64,000 bases of DNA from Zizania palustris (lineage: Eukaryota; Streptophyta; Magnoliopsida; Poales; Poaceae), in the NCBI GenBank assembly GCA_019279435.1, contig JAAALK010000086.1, forward strand, positions 16,661,913-16,725,912, written 5' to 3'. This document shows positions 45,521-56,345 of this stretch, piece by piece. The number at the start of each line of letters is the position of its first letter. Position 1 is the stretch's first letter. A program made the translations under genes and the position numbers. The notes beneath the pieces were generated by a model. The model made no database searches. It worked only from the letters and a program-made list of their open reading frames with translations, and had not been told where the DNA came from.

Positions 45521-46552
45521 TTTACTATGGAGATGGTTAAATAGTTATTGGTCATGATGGTGCTGATCTCTTTGTAGTTTTTAATGTACCGAGAATAATT
45601 TAAGTCAGGTGGAGGAGTGTGGCATTGATAGTGTTAAGTGGTGGATATATCATATTTTTTGAGTAAATATAGAGTAATGGGATTTGTATTTATATGCTCG
45701 ATGTAGTCGTGTGGTCGAAGGATTATTTTGGGAGATGGCTCCAATTACCTCAAGCAACATGTGGAGAGGGTATGTTAGAAGGGCGTTGGATAAAGGTTTC
45801 TTGAACTTCATAATCTACTTATATTAATAGTGTATTAACACGTCTTCTTTTGTAGTCGATATGGGCACACTCACAGACACACCTATCCTACCCCGACTAT
45901 ACGGTGCAGATGGAGTACCTTCGGGCAGAGGACTTCTGATGGACACCATACTTGCTACACGACGTCCAGCGACGGGCGCCTCACAGACTCTCTATGCTGT
46001 AATGGCAGGACGCAAGGTGGTAGAGGACATGTCGATGCTTCATTTTCGATGTCATGATCGAGGGATATGTCCCACACCATGTCTGTTGACAATTCGGTAA
46101 AAAGCAGCACTTCCCCCTTCCTATTCAGGCCCTTGTGCTTGCCGATTTGCACAAGTGACTTCCTACAGTACTTATCATGTTATGATATTATCTACCATAA
46201 CTTACACTTGTTTGGTACAAGAACAAATATGGAAGGTTACTTGGTGTCGAGTCATGGTTGGTTAGAATGCAGCCATGGATCAAATAGTGACTAGGTGTGC
46301 TTGAGGACGTGATGAGGACAAGTATGATCCTACAACGTACTATGGCTATCTTTGATGGTACTCCATTCAGACTAGGGTTCATCTCATCCGAGGATGGGGC
46401 AATGATCCTCCACCTGCTCCTACTGTCACGCACGACCATCCTACTCACATAGTCACGGGGTGGCATGAGTTGGTAAGTACATGACAATCATCTATATTGA
46501 TTTGTAGTAGTTTGTAGTAGTTGGCTTTTTGATGATTGTTGTTTTTGTGCAG
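45521..46552 (+). pseudogene. Decayed transposon gene, 5' part
   Basis: Fragmentary frames around 45861-46100 and 46290-46470 (for example TVTHDHPTHIVTGWHEL up to a donor at 46474) look like an old coding region interrupted by stops. The reading resumes after the LTR at 48603, where SDHDWSTRNHLSDMVEWW continues in the style of plant-mobile-domain transposon proteins. Family assignment is tentative. Confidence 0.4.
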
Positions 46553-48597
46553 TGTCAAGCCCGGGAATAATACCTTCCCGAACTCTTTGTGCATTAAGTC
46601 CCTTTCCCAAGAAAAGGCAAGGTATACGATAACAAGTAGATAAAATAGAGTTCCACGCAGATTAAAAGTAATTATACATAGTCGTATACATGGTCTAAAC
46701 AGCCTGAACAAAGAATACTAAGCAAAACACAAGCAGCGAATAACGGCCTTTTACACACAAGCGCTCGAGTGCGGCCAAGCCTCATGCCTCCTCTTCGTCT
46801 TCATCTGTGTAGATCCCTTCAACTTCTAGAGAGGTTTGAAATAGTGGGCTAAGTACATTAGTACTCAATAAGCCACCCAAAATGATGCAAATAATGCAAG
46901 GAAATAACAAGGATGACATAATAGGGTTTATTTGCGTAAAGCTGATTTTTAGTTAAAACAATTGTAAAACATCTACAAGTAATAAAGATTGTGCTATGAA
47001 CAAGTTATAATCCAAGCAGTGCACCAACACTAGCAGGTTACCACCACCTATAGGATCCTTAGATCCCATCCCAACCATCATACCAGAATTAAAGTGGAAG
47101 GTTATTCTAACCGTGAAAACATCACTTTGCCCGCCCTTGACCGTGGGCTCGGCTATTCGAATAGATTTTAACTCTCATCAGAAGTGTACAACTTTACCCA
47201 CAAGGCACAGTCTCGGTTAACGTCAAGATACCACCACGGTACCCCGACCCAAGCCCATGCCAAGGCCCATCGTATACCATACAAACATACAAACATCCGC
47301 TAAGGTTTCACTTCCCGTATGGCCAACCCTAGTCGAGTAAGCTCCTTCTTGCGCCAAGTGACATTCAAGCCTAGGGGTGCGACCCATCACAAATCATCAC
47401 TCATCATACCACTGGTGTTGTAAGCAAGTACAAGTAATACTCTAAGCCAGGCCATACCCATTATACTTATGGTAGTACGAAAATGCATTGCAAAAGTAGC
47501 CACATATCGGTCCTTATTCGCCATAGGTGCAACATCCCAAAATATTAGCATGCACCCATGACCAGCCCTTTTTCAATATTTTAATTGGTCAAGTTTTAAT
47601 CCAAACCACTAATGGTACTAACCCTACCGTAGGGTATAATTTAATCGACATGAAAGATACAACATTTGTCATTAAAGAGATGAATAATTCCCCATTTAAA
47701 AAGTCTAGTTAAACTAAGTATGGCTAAACAATATTACTTATATCGATCAACCCAACCCTTATTAAGGTACGAGCTGAACCAAAATTTACCTAAGTTGACA
47801 AAAGGCATGGTAATAATTGCACGGGGCCATAATTAACACAATGGGTATAGCTAAACAATAATAATAGCATATTATAGTCCTAATAATCATGCATTAAGTT
47901 AAATCAAAATAACTTATGAAAATTGGGATTTCAACATGTTCAACTATTCAGGCAGCTTGGCTTGGTCCGCGAAAGCTTGATCTTCAACGAAGTATGCCTC
48001 CGGTAGAACGAAATCGGTGGCGTCTACGCGATCACATACATAATTAATGCAAAACAGTACATCAATACACATGAACAATACAAAATCAATGCATAGTTAG
48101 ATTCTCTGCAATTTTATGAAAACACAACAATTTGAATCACTCCAAACGGAGCTAGGATGAATTAGTTGTGTATTTTAGAAGTTTTAGCTCCATTTTTAGC
48201 CGAAACAGTACTACTGCATAGAACATAATATAATTATCCTGAAACAGAGGGGCTAGAACGCTAAAATGCCAGAACAGGATTTAAATAACCTAAAACAAAG
48301 GGTTAAATCACAAAACTAGCAAAATAGAGAGTAGGGTGTGGGGCGGCTCGGTCCGGCCGACGCGGCGTGGGCGGCGCGCGGGGAGCACGGCCACCACGGA
48401 GCGGCCAGAGGCGGTGCGCGGCGCGCGGGCGACGCGGCCACCGTGGCGTGATGACTATGGCGATGACAAGCCTAGGGGAGAAAGGAAATGGGAGGAGTTC
48501 TCACGAGGAAGGAGAGCTCGGAGGAGGAAAATGGTGGAAAATGGGGTAAACGGAATGGAGAAGAGAGGGAATGACCTCTTTTAACGCGGGCATTGCA
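46553..48597. mobile_element. Solo LTR (2045 bp), related to the LTR at 33095
   Basis: Begins TGTCAAGCCCGGG and ends CGGGCATTGCA, flanked by the 5-bp duplication TGCAG (46548-46552, 48598-48602). Its left half shares blocks with 33095-37390: a CTCAATAAGCC region, GACCGTGGGCTCGGCTATTCGAA-like sequence and ACTTTACCCACAAGGCAC, in the same orientation. A GC-rich block at 48330-48480 occupies the equivalent place. No internal coding region. Confidence 0.8.
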
Positions 48598-48602
48598 TGC
48601 AG

Positions 48603-50110
48603 TCTGATCATGATTGGAGCACACGAAACCACCTCAGTGACATGGTTGAATGGTGGACTACGCAGGCAGACTTGGTGCGCGACCCCCTAGACTAGATGAT
48701 GATGCTTAAGATTATCGACGACCTCGATAGGTGTATTGAACTCACGTCTACACGACCACCAGTTTCCGCTACACCTCAACCACCTCCTATTGCTGCACAT
48801 CAGCCACCTCCTACTTTGCTGCACCTCGGCCACCTCCTGGAGCTGCCCCTCTACCATGTCATCCATAACTAGTCCATCCAATGATGCCACCCCCTCCGAC
48901 GTAGGCACCGCCTTATTGTTATCCATCACACATGCAATACTTTTATGGTACGGGCCCATCATCAGCTGCAGGTCCATCAAGGTATGGAGTACATGTGACA
49001 CCTAGTGAGTATTGTATAGTCTTACACCGATTTTCTTTGTAATGTACCTTGTCACTAATCACTTATTATTTGTACAGCGCCGTATGCATATCCGTCCTAG
49101 CCTGACAACCCTGCATACCAGAGTCCATCTAGACTGATCGATGCCATTGTAGGTGACTAGCAAGACTCAGCAGGTTTTGATGCTTGGGAGGTTGACCTTG
49201 CTGAGATCATTGGGCCTTCGCAGCTTTCCCGGAGCTCCACCGCCCACTCAGCCTGATGAGTAGCATCCTACTAGGCTGGCTAGGGTGTGTCGTTCATCAG
49301 AAATGCTTACATTGTCCGAACTGTCACCGAGACACACTAGGACTAGGTGTCGCGGTTAGGTCCGTATCATGCGGCTGGGTGATTTGTATCGAATAGTTTA
49401 GTATAGTATGTTCCAGGTCATCATGCACTTATTATTATGATTACGCACTTGAAACACCGCTTGTCCGCGTTGTTTTTTCTTGTGCTTCTACATTACGACG
49501 AGATATATTTTACTAACATCATGATTTTGTCTTACTTTGTATAGCTAGATGGCTTCCTCCTTTATTTCAACTAATCTTAGGGGGAACCGAACATCTAGAC
49601 TGGAGGAGAGATCCTTTCGCTTGTCTAATCCCTTCGTGGACAGATCGGCCTTTGTGCCACTTCGGGGATCGGTGCCAACTCAAGACAGGATTCCGAACTG
49701 ACATTTGTGGAAGGAGGTACTTTCTTTGCCCTAACGTCAAGGAAGAGCTATGGTACCTAAATGTTCAAAGGAAATCTAATAGGAGGTGTGGGTTCGTTGA
49801 GTGGGTGGACACTAAGCTCCCAGTCTTTGATGGATGTTGGTTCTCTCCTAGAGAAACAAACACACAATACACCGCAAGAAAGGAGGAGTACGAGCGTCGT
49901 GTCCAATTCGAGCAAGGTGATTGGACAATCAATCCAATCGGAGCATCGTTGATAGGAGCAACCAATAATTGAAAATGTCGTGTGACAATCCATGGCGATC
50001 CATCCATCACTGTGAAGGGTCCATTCGCGCTCCGTCCGATCAAGATCGAATGGCGCGAAGAGGGGCGAGTACTGTGATGGTGCTGACTTTGTCCGTGGGT
50101 AGGGTATCCC
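48603..50110 (+). pseudogene. Decayed transposon gene, 3' part, with GRF-type zinc finger
   Basis: Continuation of the gene split by the LTR. 48603-49000 encodes a proline-rich linker with stops (for example CCACCTCCTATTGCTG repeats). 49652-49972 encodes CHFGDRC...DICGRRYFLCPN...CGFVEWVDTKLP, a GRF-type zinc-finger pattern commonly fused to plant transposon proteins, followed by a charged stretch (ARKEEYERR). The frame is broken in several places. Confidence 0.55.
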
Positions 50111-50640
50111 TTTAGCCTTCGTGAGGGTGCCCCAACCGCTGTTTCTCATGGGCTTTGGCTCAACATTTCAGACTATGATGCCCCTACCCAGCTTGTCAAG
50201 CCCCTTGAGAGAAATAGCAAGTATTGTTGTTATATTTTTGACATTTTTCATATTCAAGCTATATTTTCTTGCCAAATTGATGTTTTGTTTATTGAAATAT
50301 AGTATATATTGTATACATGTGAATTGATGAGAGATAAGGTTAGTCAACCTTTAATTCTAAGTGAATTTGACTAGCCTCCCTTTTTTCACTGTTAATTATA
50401 TCATAGTCTAGATGCATAAGTCTGCTTGCAGTGACTTGGTTATCATAATTATGTTCATTGTCATCTTTCATGACTCTATAGCCCATATATATAATATATA
50501 ATGAATATGTCAAATCTTGGTTGCTTTTAGGACTTGTAAAAACTATAATTGAGTTGTAATATGTGTGTTTTTGTCCTCATTCTCAGCTCAAGTTTTGCTG
50601 CATTACACATTTCATTGGTCAGCTATTCTCTTTCAATGTG
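50111..50640. other. AT-rich sequence without recognisable features
   Basis: I see no gene or element in this stretch. It is probably the untranslated tail of the decayed transposon. Confidence 0.4.
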
Positions 50641-50649
50641 ACAGAAACA

Positions 50650-50810
50650 AAACTTAATTTCCATCGGCTATGATCAATCGACGAAAGTTAGCGTCGGCTA
50701 GTTATGATCTTTCATCGGTCTAATCGAGCTAACGAAATATACTTATCTTTTGTCGGTGGCCGATAGAAGATAAGTATCTTTCATTTGTTATCTTCGGTTA
50801 GCCGAAAACA
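50650..50810. repeat. Degenerate CACTA-like subterminal repeats
   Basis: Diverged copies of TAACTTCCGTCGGC in both orientations (TTAATTTCCATCGGC, GACGAAAGTTAGCG, CTTTTGTCGGTGGCCGATAGAAG). No intact CACTA end is visible nearby, so this is a relic, possibly the right side of the decayed transposon at 45.5-50.1 kb. Confidence 0.45.
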
Positions 50811-51159
50811 AAAATGTGCCTTGTTCATAACATTCATTTGTAAACCACGATTCATCCAAAATTGGAAATGGATTAAACTAGAGGTGCAAATAGAAAAGGA
50901 ATATTAACAATTATTTGGAAGAAAGTTAAATCTATTCACTACTGCTACCAAAATTTGACAAATAAAGTAAGCTATCAATTAAGGGTGTGTTGGTTAATCT
51001 ATACATTTCTAAAAAAACTATCGTGAGATGCAAAGAAGATATAAAGTTATTTATATAAAATAACTACTAATTTATGATAGATAGAACAATTTCACGAATT
51101 TTAATAACAAGAAACAACGAAGATCAATATTTGCTGCAGCTTGTTAGGTACAAGGATAG

Positions 51160-51446
51160 GATTTTTTTTTAAATAATATTTTTTAAAAAAATTCAAATCT
51201 ATATGTACGTTTTAAAAAATCGTAGAAGTAGCATGCGGTCGGCACTTGAAGTGTCGACTGGTGTCATGTTAGCTCCAATCGACACTTCAAGTACCGACTG
51301 AATGCTACCATCATATCAGATTCTGCATCAAGTGCCGATTGGAGCTGACGTGATATCCAGTCGGCACTTCCGCATGCTACTTTTGTAAATTTTTCAAATG
51401 GACGTACATATTTGATTTTTTTAAAAAAATATTTTTTAAAAATTTC
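51160..51446. mobile_element. Palindrome-module fold-back element, copy D
   Basis: Terminal A/T blocks with TAGAAGTAGCATGCGG and its reverse CCGCATGCTACTTT enclose CGGCACTTGAAGTGTCG, CGACACTTCAAGTACCG and GGAGCTGACGTGATA units. It is more diverged than copies B and C. Confidence 0.8.
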
Positions 51447-51630
51447 CGAGGATAGCATGTTTGAAATAAGATTATATAGACTGATGCATGGAAAATCTCA
51501 GAAATAGATAACTTTCATTTTGTACTGGCAAAAACATATTCCAATTGAAAAGCTGATTTTATTCGATACTTGATTCAGTTTTTGGTTTTCCAACTGAATG
51601 AAAAAAACTGAACCAAATACACTAAAACTA

Positions 51631-51740
51631 GGATCAAATTAAATGTTGCTAATCAAACACACTAAAAACAGGGTCAAATTAAATGTTGCTAATCAAACAC
51701 ACTAAAAACAGATGGGTCAAATTAAATGTTGCTAATCAGG
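51631..51740. repeat. Tandem repeat, 40-43 bp unit, about 2.6 copies
   Basis: Units beginning GG(A/G)TCAAATTAAATGTTGC at 51631, 51671 and 51714, each containing TAATCAAACACACTAAAAAC. It lies about 250-360 bp upstream of the LTPG promoter. Confidence 0.85.
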
Positions 51741-51988
51741 GAGCCATTAGCAGCATCATGCATGGCAACAGTTTCAAGTGGCAACAGTTGATTCCAACTT
51801 TGCAATAGATCACATTGAACCCCATGATGGTACCTGCAGGCACACCATCCCCATGCATGATGCATGCCAACTCCTCCAATGAAACTGTACGTAGTGCTGC
51901 AATTCACGCAAAAACTCTGCATCCCCACGCTGATCTTACAAACTGCATGCCATTACCATGCATCTCCGCGTCTTGATTCCTCCGGTGC

Positions 51989-51996
51989 TATATAAA
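51989..51996 (+). promoter_or_regulatory. TATA box of the LTPG gene
   Basis: TATATAAA at 51989-51996, 79 bases before the start codon, in GGTGC-TATATAAA-CCCTAGC context. RY-type CATGCA motifs lie just upstream (near 51943 and 51958). A strong candidate core promoter. Confidence 0.7.
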
Positions 51997-52074
51997 CCCT
52001 AGCAGCATGTCGAGGAGCTCACTAATCATATCAACCGAGGGATCGGAGTAGGAGATCGTGGTACGTACGTACCA

Positions 52075-52807
52075 ATGGCTTCAGCTGCTGTTGTCTCCTG
52101 CGCCGTCGTTGCGCTGCTGCTGGTCTCCATCGTCCCGGGTGCCCACCCGACGACGCCGGCGGTGGAGTCCAGCTGCGGGGCCGCCGAACTCATACGGCTC
52201 CTCCCTTGCCTCCCCTTCGCCGAGGGCGACGTCCCCGCGCCGTCGGACACGTGCTGCGCCAACCTGGGGAGCATGGTGCACGACGAGCCGCTCTGCCTCT
52301 GCCAGGCACTCGGCCCGTCCAGCTCCGGCGGGTTCCCCGTGCCCGTGAACGTGTCGCGCGCGCTGCAGCTGACCCACCTCTGTCGCCTCGACCTCCCGCC
52401 GGCGGCCGCCGCCTGCGCGGGTAACTGAGATCTCTTGCTATATATTATTGTGCATTCTCTCGTCCACACATTCCCGTTCCACCGCATGTCACCGTGGATG
52501 CAATGCAGCTTCCACGTTAAGTTTTCGCCGGTGATCTGTGACTTGCTGAAAATTCTCTTCCAACTCTCTTGTAGGGATTCCTCCAGGGGGAGCCGCGCCA
52601 TCGCCACCGGTGAACGTCCCACGCTCGAATGCGAGCTCCTCCACTGTTCCATCGACGCCGTCGACGTTGCCGACACCGCCACCGCCACCGAGCACGAGTA
52701 GACAGATGCCAGAGTACAGCACAGGAGTCAAGCTGATAGCCGGCTGCGCTCCTGTCGTTGCACATGGTTTTCTTGCGTTGGTGTCAGCTCTGACTCTGAC
52801 TCTCTGA
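52075..52807 (+). CDS. Non-specific lipid transfer protein, GPI-anchored type (LTPG)
   Basis: Secreted lipid-binding protein expected on the outer face of the plasma membrane. Two exons, 52075-52420 and 52575-52807 (GT-AG), encode 192 residues. An N-terminal hydrophobic signal peptide (about residues 1-24) is followed by the eight-cysteine motif C34, C45, C60-C61, C74-x-C76, C103, C114. After the intron comes a Pro/Ser/Thr-rich linker (PSTPSTLPTPPPPPS) and a C-terminal hydrophobic tail (VVAHGFLALVSALTLTL) typical of a GPI-anchor signal. The intron just after the last cysteine is usual for this class. Family roles include export of cuticular lipids. The ATG at 52075 is the first one downstream of the TATA box and gives the signal peptide. 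Confidence 0.92.
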
Positions 52808-54035
52808 AGAAACTGACATCAGACTGATCAGGTAGATTAGAATTATGCAGTAGAGAGATCTAGTTGTTTCATGGTTGTTTTTCATAGCAAAAGGATTTAG
52901 CGATTGAATCCTTCAAGGCAAGCAATGTGTGACAATGAAAATTTTACTTTTCTTGAACTAAGAGAGAAGAGAAAATGTACTGCTGGACGAAAAATTCATT
53001 GAACCACAATTTTATTTCCTCTTTAAGGGCTATGAATCTACGATCCCGATCTATTTTACGTTGATAGGTCAGGATAATGCTAAACATATTGAGTAGCCGC
53101 AGAATCTAAAAATCAAATTGAATTCAAAAATTAGAAAACATTAGCTTCTCCGAGTAAAATGCAGAGTTGATTTCTTGTTGGGTGCAACGTAACCCCGGGG
53201 GATTCTATAGTAGGTGAACTCCAGCTACTGTGCACAGCAAACCCTCCAATGGAATCATGTCCGTAACGTTGTGAACTTTGGATCGATAAACCTTTGAAAG
53301 TTCTTAAATTTTGGGTGTACCGGAATTGATCGAGGGCAGGATGAAGAAGAAGCCAATGAGCTCATTGATCATGGCTTGCGGTGCACCTGACGACCAACTG
53401 TGGCAGAGTTTCTGCCGGCTAACTCTTTATCTCCGACGGCCATCGATCGGCTTAATTAGCTTCCATTCTGCCAATGTTTGGTAGGGGCTCCATCGATCTC
53501 TCTCGGGGTTTCCATCAGAGTAGTCTCCAGTCAGGCAGTCAAGACTGCGATCTCTGAGCTAATACGTCCTGACGTGAAGGTAATCCGGCGGCGAGTTAGC
53601 CGACGTGCAGACTGCAGAATTCACATCTGTTTGGAAAAAAAAACAGTACGATCGCACGAAAAATGGTCTTGATTTGAATTCTGCAAGCACGAAAAATGGT
53701 CTCGAATTGAATTCTGCAACTAACCAAACAAACCAGCCTGGCGCAAATATATGCGGTCAAATGAGCCGAGCTTGGGTGGCATTAGACTCGGTACTAAAAA
53801 AGTACGGCACTAACATGACACAAAAGTACGGCACTAACATGACACGGCACTATAAATACAATGTTAGTGTCAATTTGGTACTATGGGTAGTGTAGTACAT
53901 GAGCCGTTATCTCGGATCATAGTACCGGTTTGGCATGACATGATTAACGTATAGTGCTTAATAATATTAGTGTCGTGCTATTTAGTACCGGGTCACGTAT
54001 TTGGCCACCTATAGTCACAAATGTCATTGTTAGCC
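52808..54035. other. LTPG 3' flank and intergenic DNA
   Basis: 3' UTR probably within 52808-53000. A 33-bp tandem duplication with GCACGAAAAATGGTCT lies at 53654-53719, and a roughly 25-bp one with AAGTACGGCACTAACATGAC at 53798-53846. No gene recognised. Confidence 0.5.
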
Positions 54036-54558
54036 TTAGGGTGCTGTGAAAAAGCAGAAACTGAATCAAACGGGTTTATCAAAATTGCTTGTGCTATGAA
54101 AAACAGATTTTTTTCTAGTACAAATTTAGAAGCAGAGCTTGGACCCTATTTTTCTGTTTGTGCTTTTCAGTTTTTCTGATTTTTAGTACATATTAAATAA
54201 TATGAATTCAAGGTGTATTAATTGATCTAATATTATTATGGTTTGTATTGCATTGTACGATTTAATGAGATAATATGTGGTTGTCGGTTATTTTATGAGA
54301 TGAACTATGTACTTTTTTATTTATCTAATATATTTTCTAGTTATTTAATTGCATCAAAGTTGAGTGTTTCCTATTTATATATATGTATAGAACATTATAA
54401 TGATGAAAATTATGTAAGTTATAAAAAACAGTAACCTCACAGCAGTTTTTTTACAGAGCTTTAACCAAATAATTTTTAGCTTTTCTACAATAAACAACTT
54501 ACATCCTTTTTTACTGCAGACAACTCACAACAGTTTTTCAGGACCAAACGCAGACTTA
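54036..54558. mobile_element. MITE-like element, copy 2 of the family at 2301
   Basis: Starts TTAGGGTGCTGTGAAAAAGC and is collinear with 2301-2858 (TAGTACAAATTT, TTTTTAGTACATATTAAATA, ATGAAAATTATG). It ends CAAACGCAGACTTAG. It is non-coding and somewhat shorter than copy 1. Confidence 0.75.
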
Positions 54559-54850
54559 GCCACAGTTGTTCGCGGGGTACAGGATGGATCGGATCGCTTC
54601 TCGGGCGAGAGAGATGGACGAATTGGTTCTTGGCGGGTAGCGGCTTTCTCCGCCGTCACCAAACGTAAAATATTGTAAGCAGAAGATCACTGGAGGAAGA
54701 GAATCGATAAAACCGGGTTAAATTAAGATGACTTTAGTTGAGGGGTAGATTATAAAAAACTATCATAAGTTATGAAAAATATAAAATTATTTTATTGAAA
54801 TAATTGAACAATTCCATAGAGCTTAATCCTTAGAAACAACGATTTATTTA
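54559..54850. other. Intergenic DNA
   Basis: Nothing recognised. It ends at the TTTAT target duplication of the LTR element. Confidence 0.4.
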
Positions 54851-54855
54851 TTTAT

Positions 54856-55842
54856 TGTTGGGGAAATATGCTTCCCTTAAAGCAGAGGCCAAATGACGTC
54901 AGCCTCCGACAGATTCCGGCCCAGAGTCAGGTACTGTCGGAGCCTGTTTTCTCCCTGAAGTATTGTTTGCAGGTCCCAGTGTACCCTCCGGGAACCAAGT
55001 CCGGAGGCCGCCCTCCGGAGTCCTGTTCGGAGGCCACCCTCCGGAAGTCAAGTCCGGAGGCCACCCTCCGGAGTCCTGCTCGGAGGCCACCCTCCGGAAG
55101 TCAAGTCCGGAGGCCACCCTCCGGAGTCCTGCTCGGAGGCCACCCTCCGGAAGTCAAGTCCGGAGGCCACCCTCCGGAGTCCAGTTCGGAGGCCAGCCTC
55201 CGGGAGCCAAGCCCGGAGGCCGCCCTCCGGAGTCCTGCTCGGAGGCCACCCTCCGGGAGCCAAGCCCGGAGGCCGCCCTCCGGAGTCCTGTTCGGAGGCC
55301 ACCCTCCGGAAGTCAAGTCCGGAGGCCACCCTCCGGAGTCCAGTTCGGAGGCCAGCCTCCGGGAGCCAAGTCCGGAGGCCGCCCTCCGGAGCCAAGTCCA
55401 TACCAGGGGCCCCCCGCCCCTGGAATGTCGTTTAGCCGGTCAAAGCCTGGCGCAGCCTGACACGCCAGTAAAGCTGTAAAGTTGTCTGGCACCTTTTGTA
55501 CCGTAGATAAGCTCTTTTTCCCCTCTCTGCCCCTATGAACCAAGGGCTCATAGGGGGGGCATTCCAGTCTTTTCCCCTGGCCTGCGTGCCTATAAAAGCA
55601 GGGCCGAGCCCTTGTAACGGGACACAGGCTCTAGGGGGCCAAGAGACCCTGGGGTTATCCTCTTCACATCAAAGCACACCATGCCAAATCCACTACAAAC
55701 TGGACGTAGGGTTGTTATCCCCTAGGGGAGGCCCGAACCAGTATAAACCCTATCTCTCCCTGTGAGAACCCATCGAGGTTCACTCTCCACATCATACTCC
55801 ACCATAGAAAAACCTGCTGGAACTAACGCAATTGTTCCAACA
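54856..55842 (+). repeat. 5' LTR (987 bp) with internal palindromic tandem array
   Basis: Contains a TATAAAAG promoter box at 55591-55598 and, at about 55000-55390, a tandem array of TCCGGAGGCC(A/G)CCCTCCGGA modules joined by short spacers (AGTC, AGCCAAG). It has one more unit of about 53 bp than the 3' LTR. Confidence 0.93.
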
Positions 55843-55862
55843 GTTGGCGCCGTCCGTGGGGA
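55843..55862 (+). other. Primer-binding site
   Basis: GTTGGCGCCGTCCGTGGGGA immediately downstream of the 5' LTR. The TGGCGCCGTC form is not the initiator-Met type and is the kind seen in Tat-lineage Gypsy elements. The tRNA is not assigned. Confidence 0.6.
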
Positions 55863-56129
55863 CCTTAGTCCTAGAAGCTAAGTTCTCTACCACTGCCTGC
55901 AACCCGAAGTGCGCCCGAGGGGGGAGCATCGAGGCTTTTCTTGCTTCGCGCACCCTCCGGCAAGGGGCTTCGAGGGCAGATCGAAGGCCACCTTCGCCTT
56001 CCTCCATCCTCCGCATACCGGAGCCCACTCTCCGGCAGGGGGCTCCGCTCCACGTTTTAAAGGTCGTCGGAGCCCGAGGGCTACTAGGTAAGTACCGCCC
56101 GAAGCCTTACTTCGATGCACCAATCTGCT

Positions 56130-56345
56130 GTTACATTAACATAAGCTCGAAGCCATGCTTCGCTTTATTTAAAACCGAAGCCATGCTTCGCCGTGTTCAA
56201 AAACCGAAGCCGCGCTTCGCCTTGTTCAAAAACCGAAGCCACGCTTCGCCTTGTTCAAAAGCCGAAGCCATGCTTCGTCTTATTTAAACCCGAAGTCACG
56301 CTTCGCCTTATTTAAAACCGAAGTCTTGCTTCGCTTTATAAAACC
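56130..56345 (+). repeat. Leader tandem repeats of GAAGC(C)...GCTTCG palindromes
   Basis: Seven or more units of about 30 bp of the type AAACCGAAGCCATGCTTCGCC, each a small palindrome. Related CGAAGC/GCTTCG units continue sparsely to about 56880. They form the untranslated leader of the element. Confidence 0.8.

Noticed and set aside
55000..55390. Regularly spaced repeats resembling a CRISPR array
   Set aside because: The units are palindromic modules inside an LTR, present in both LTRs, with spacers that are themselves repeated; the genome is a plant.
54868..55479. 203-codon ORF with RRPPSGS-type repeats (and its copy in the 3' LTR)
   Set aside because: It is a translation of the palindromic LTR array; other frames and the reverse strand are equally open.
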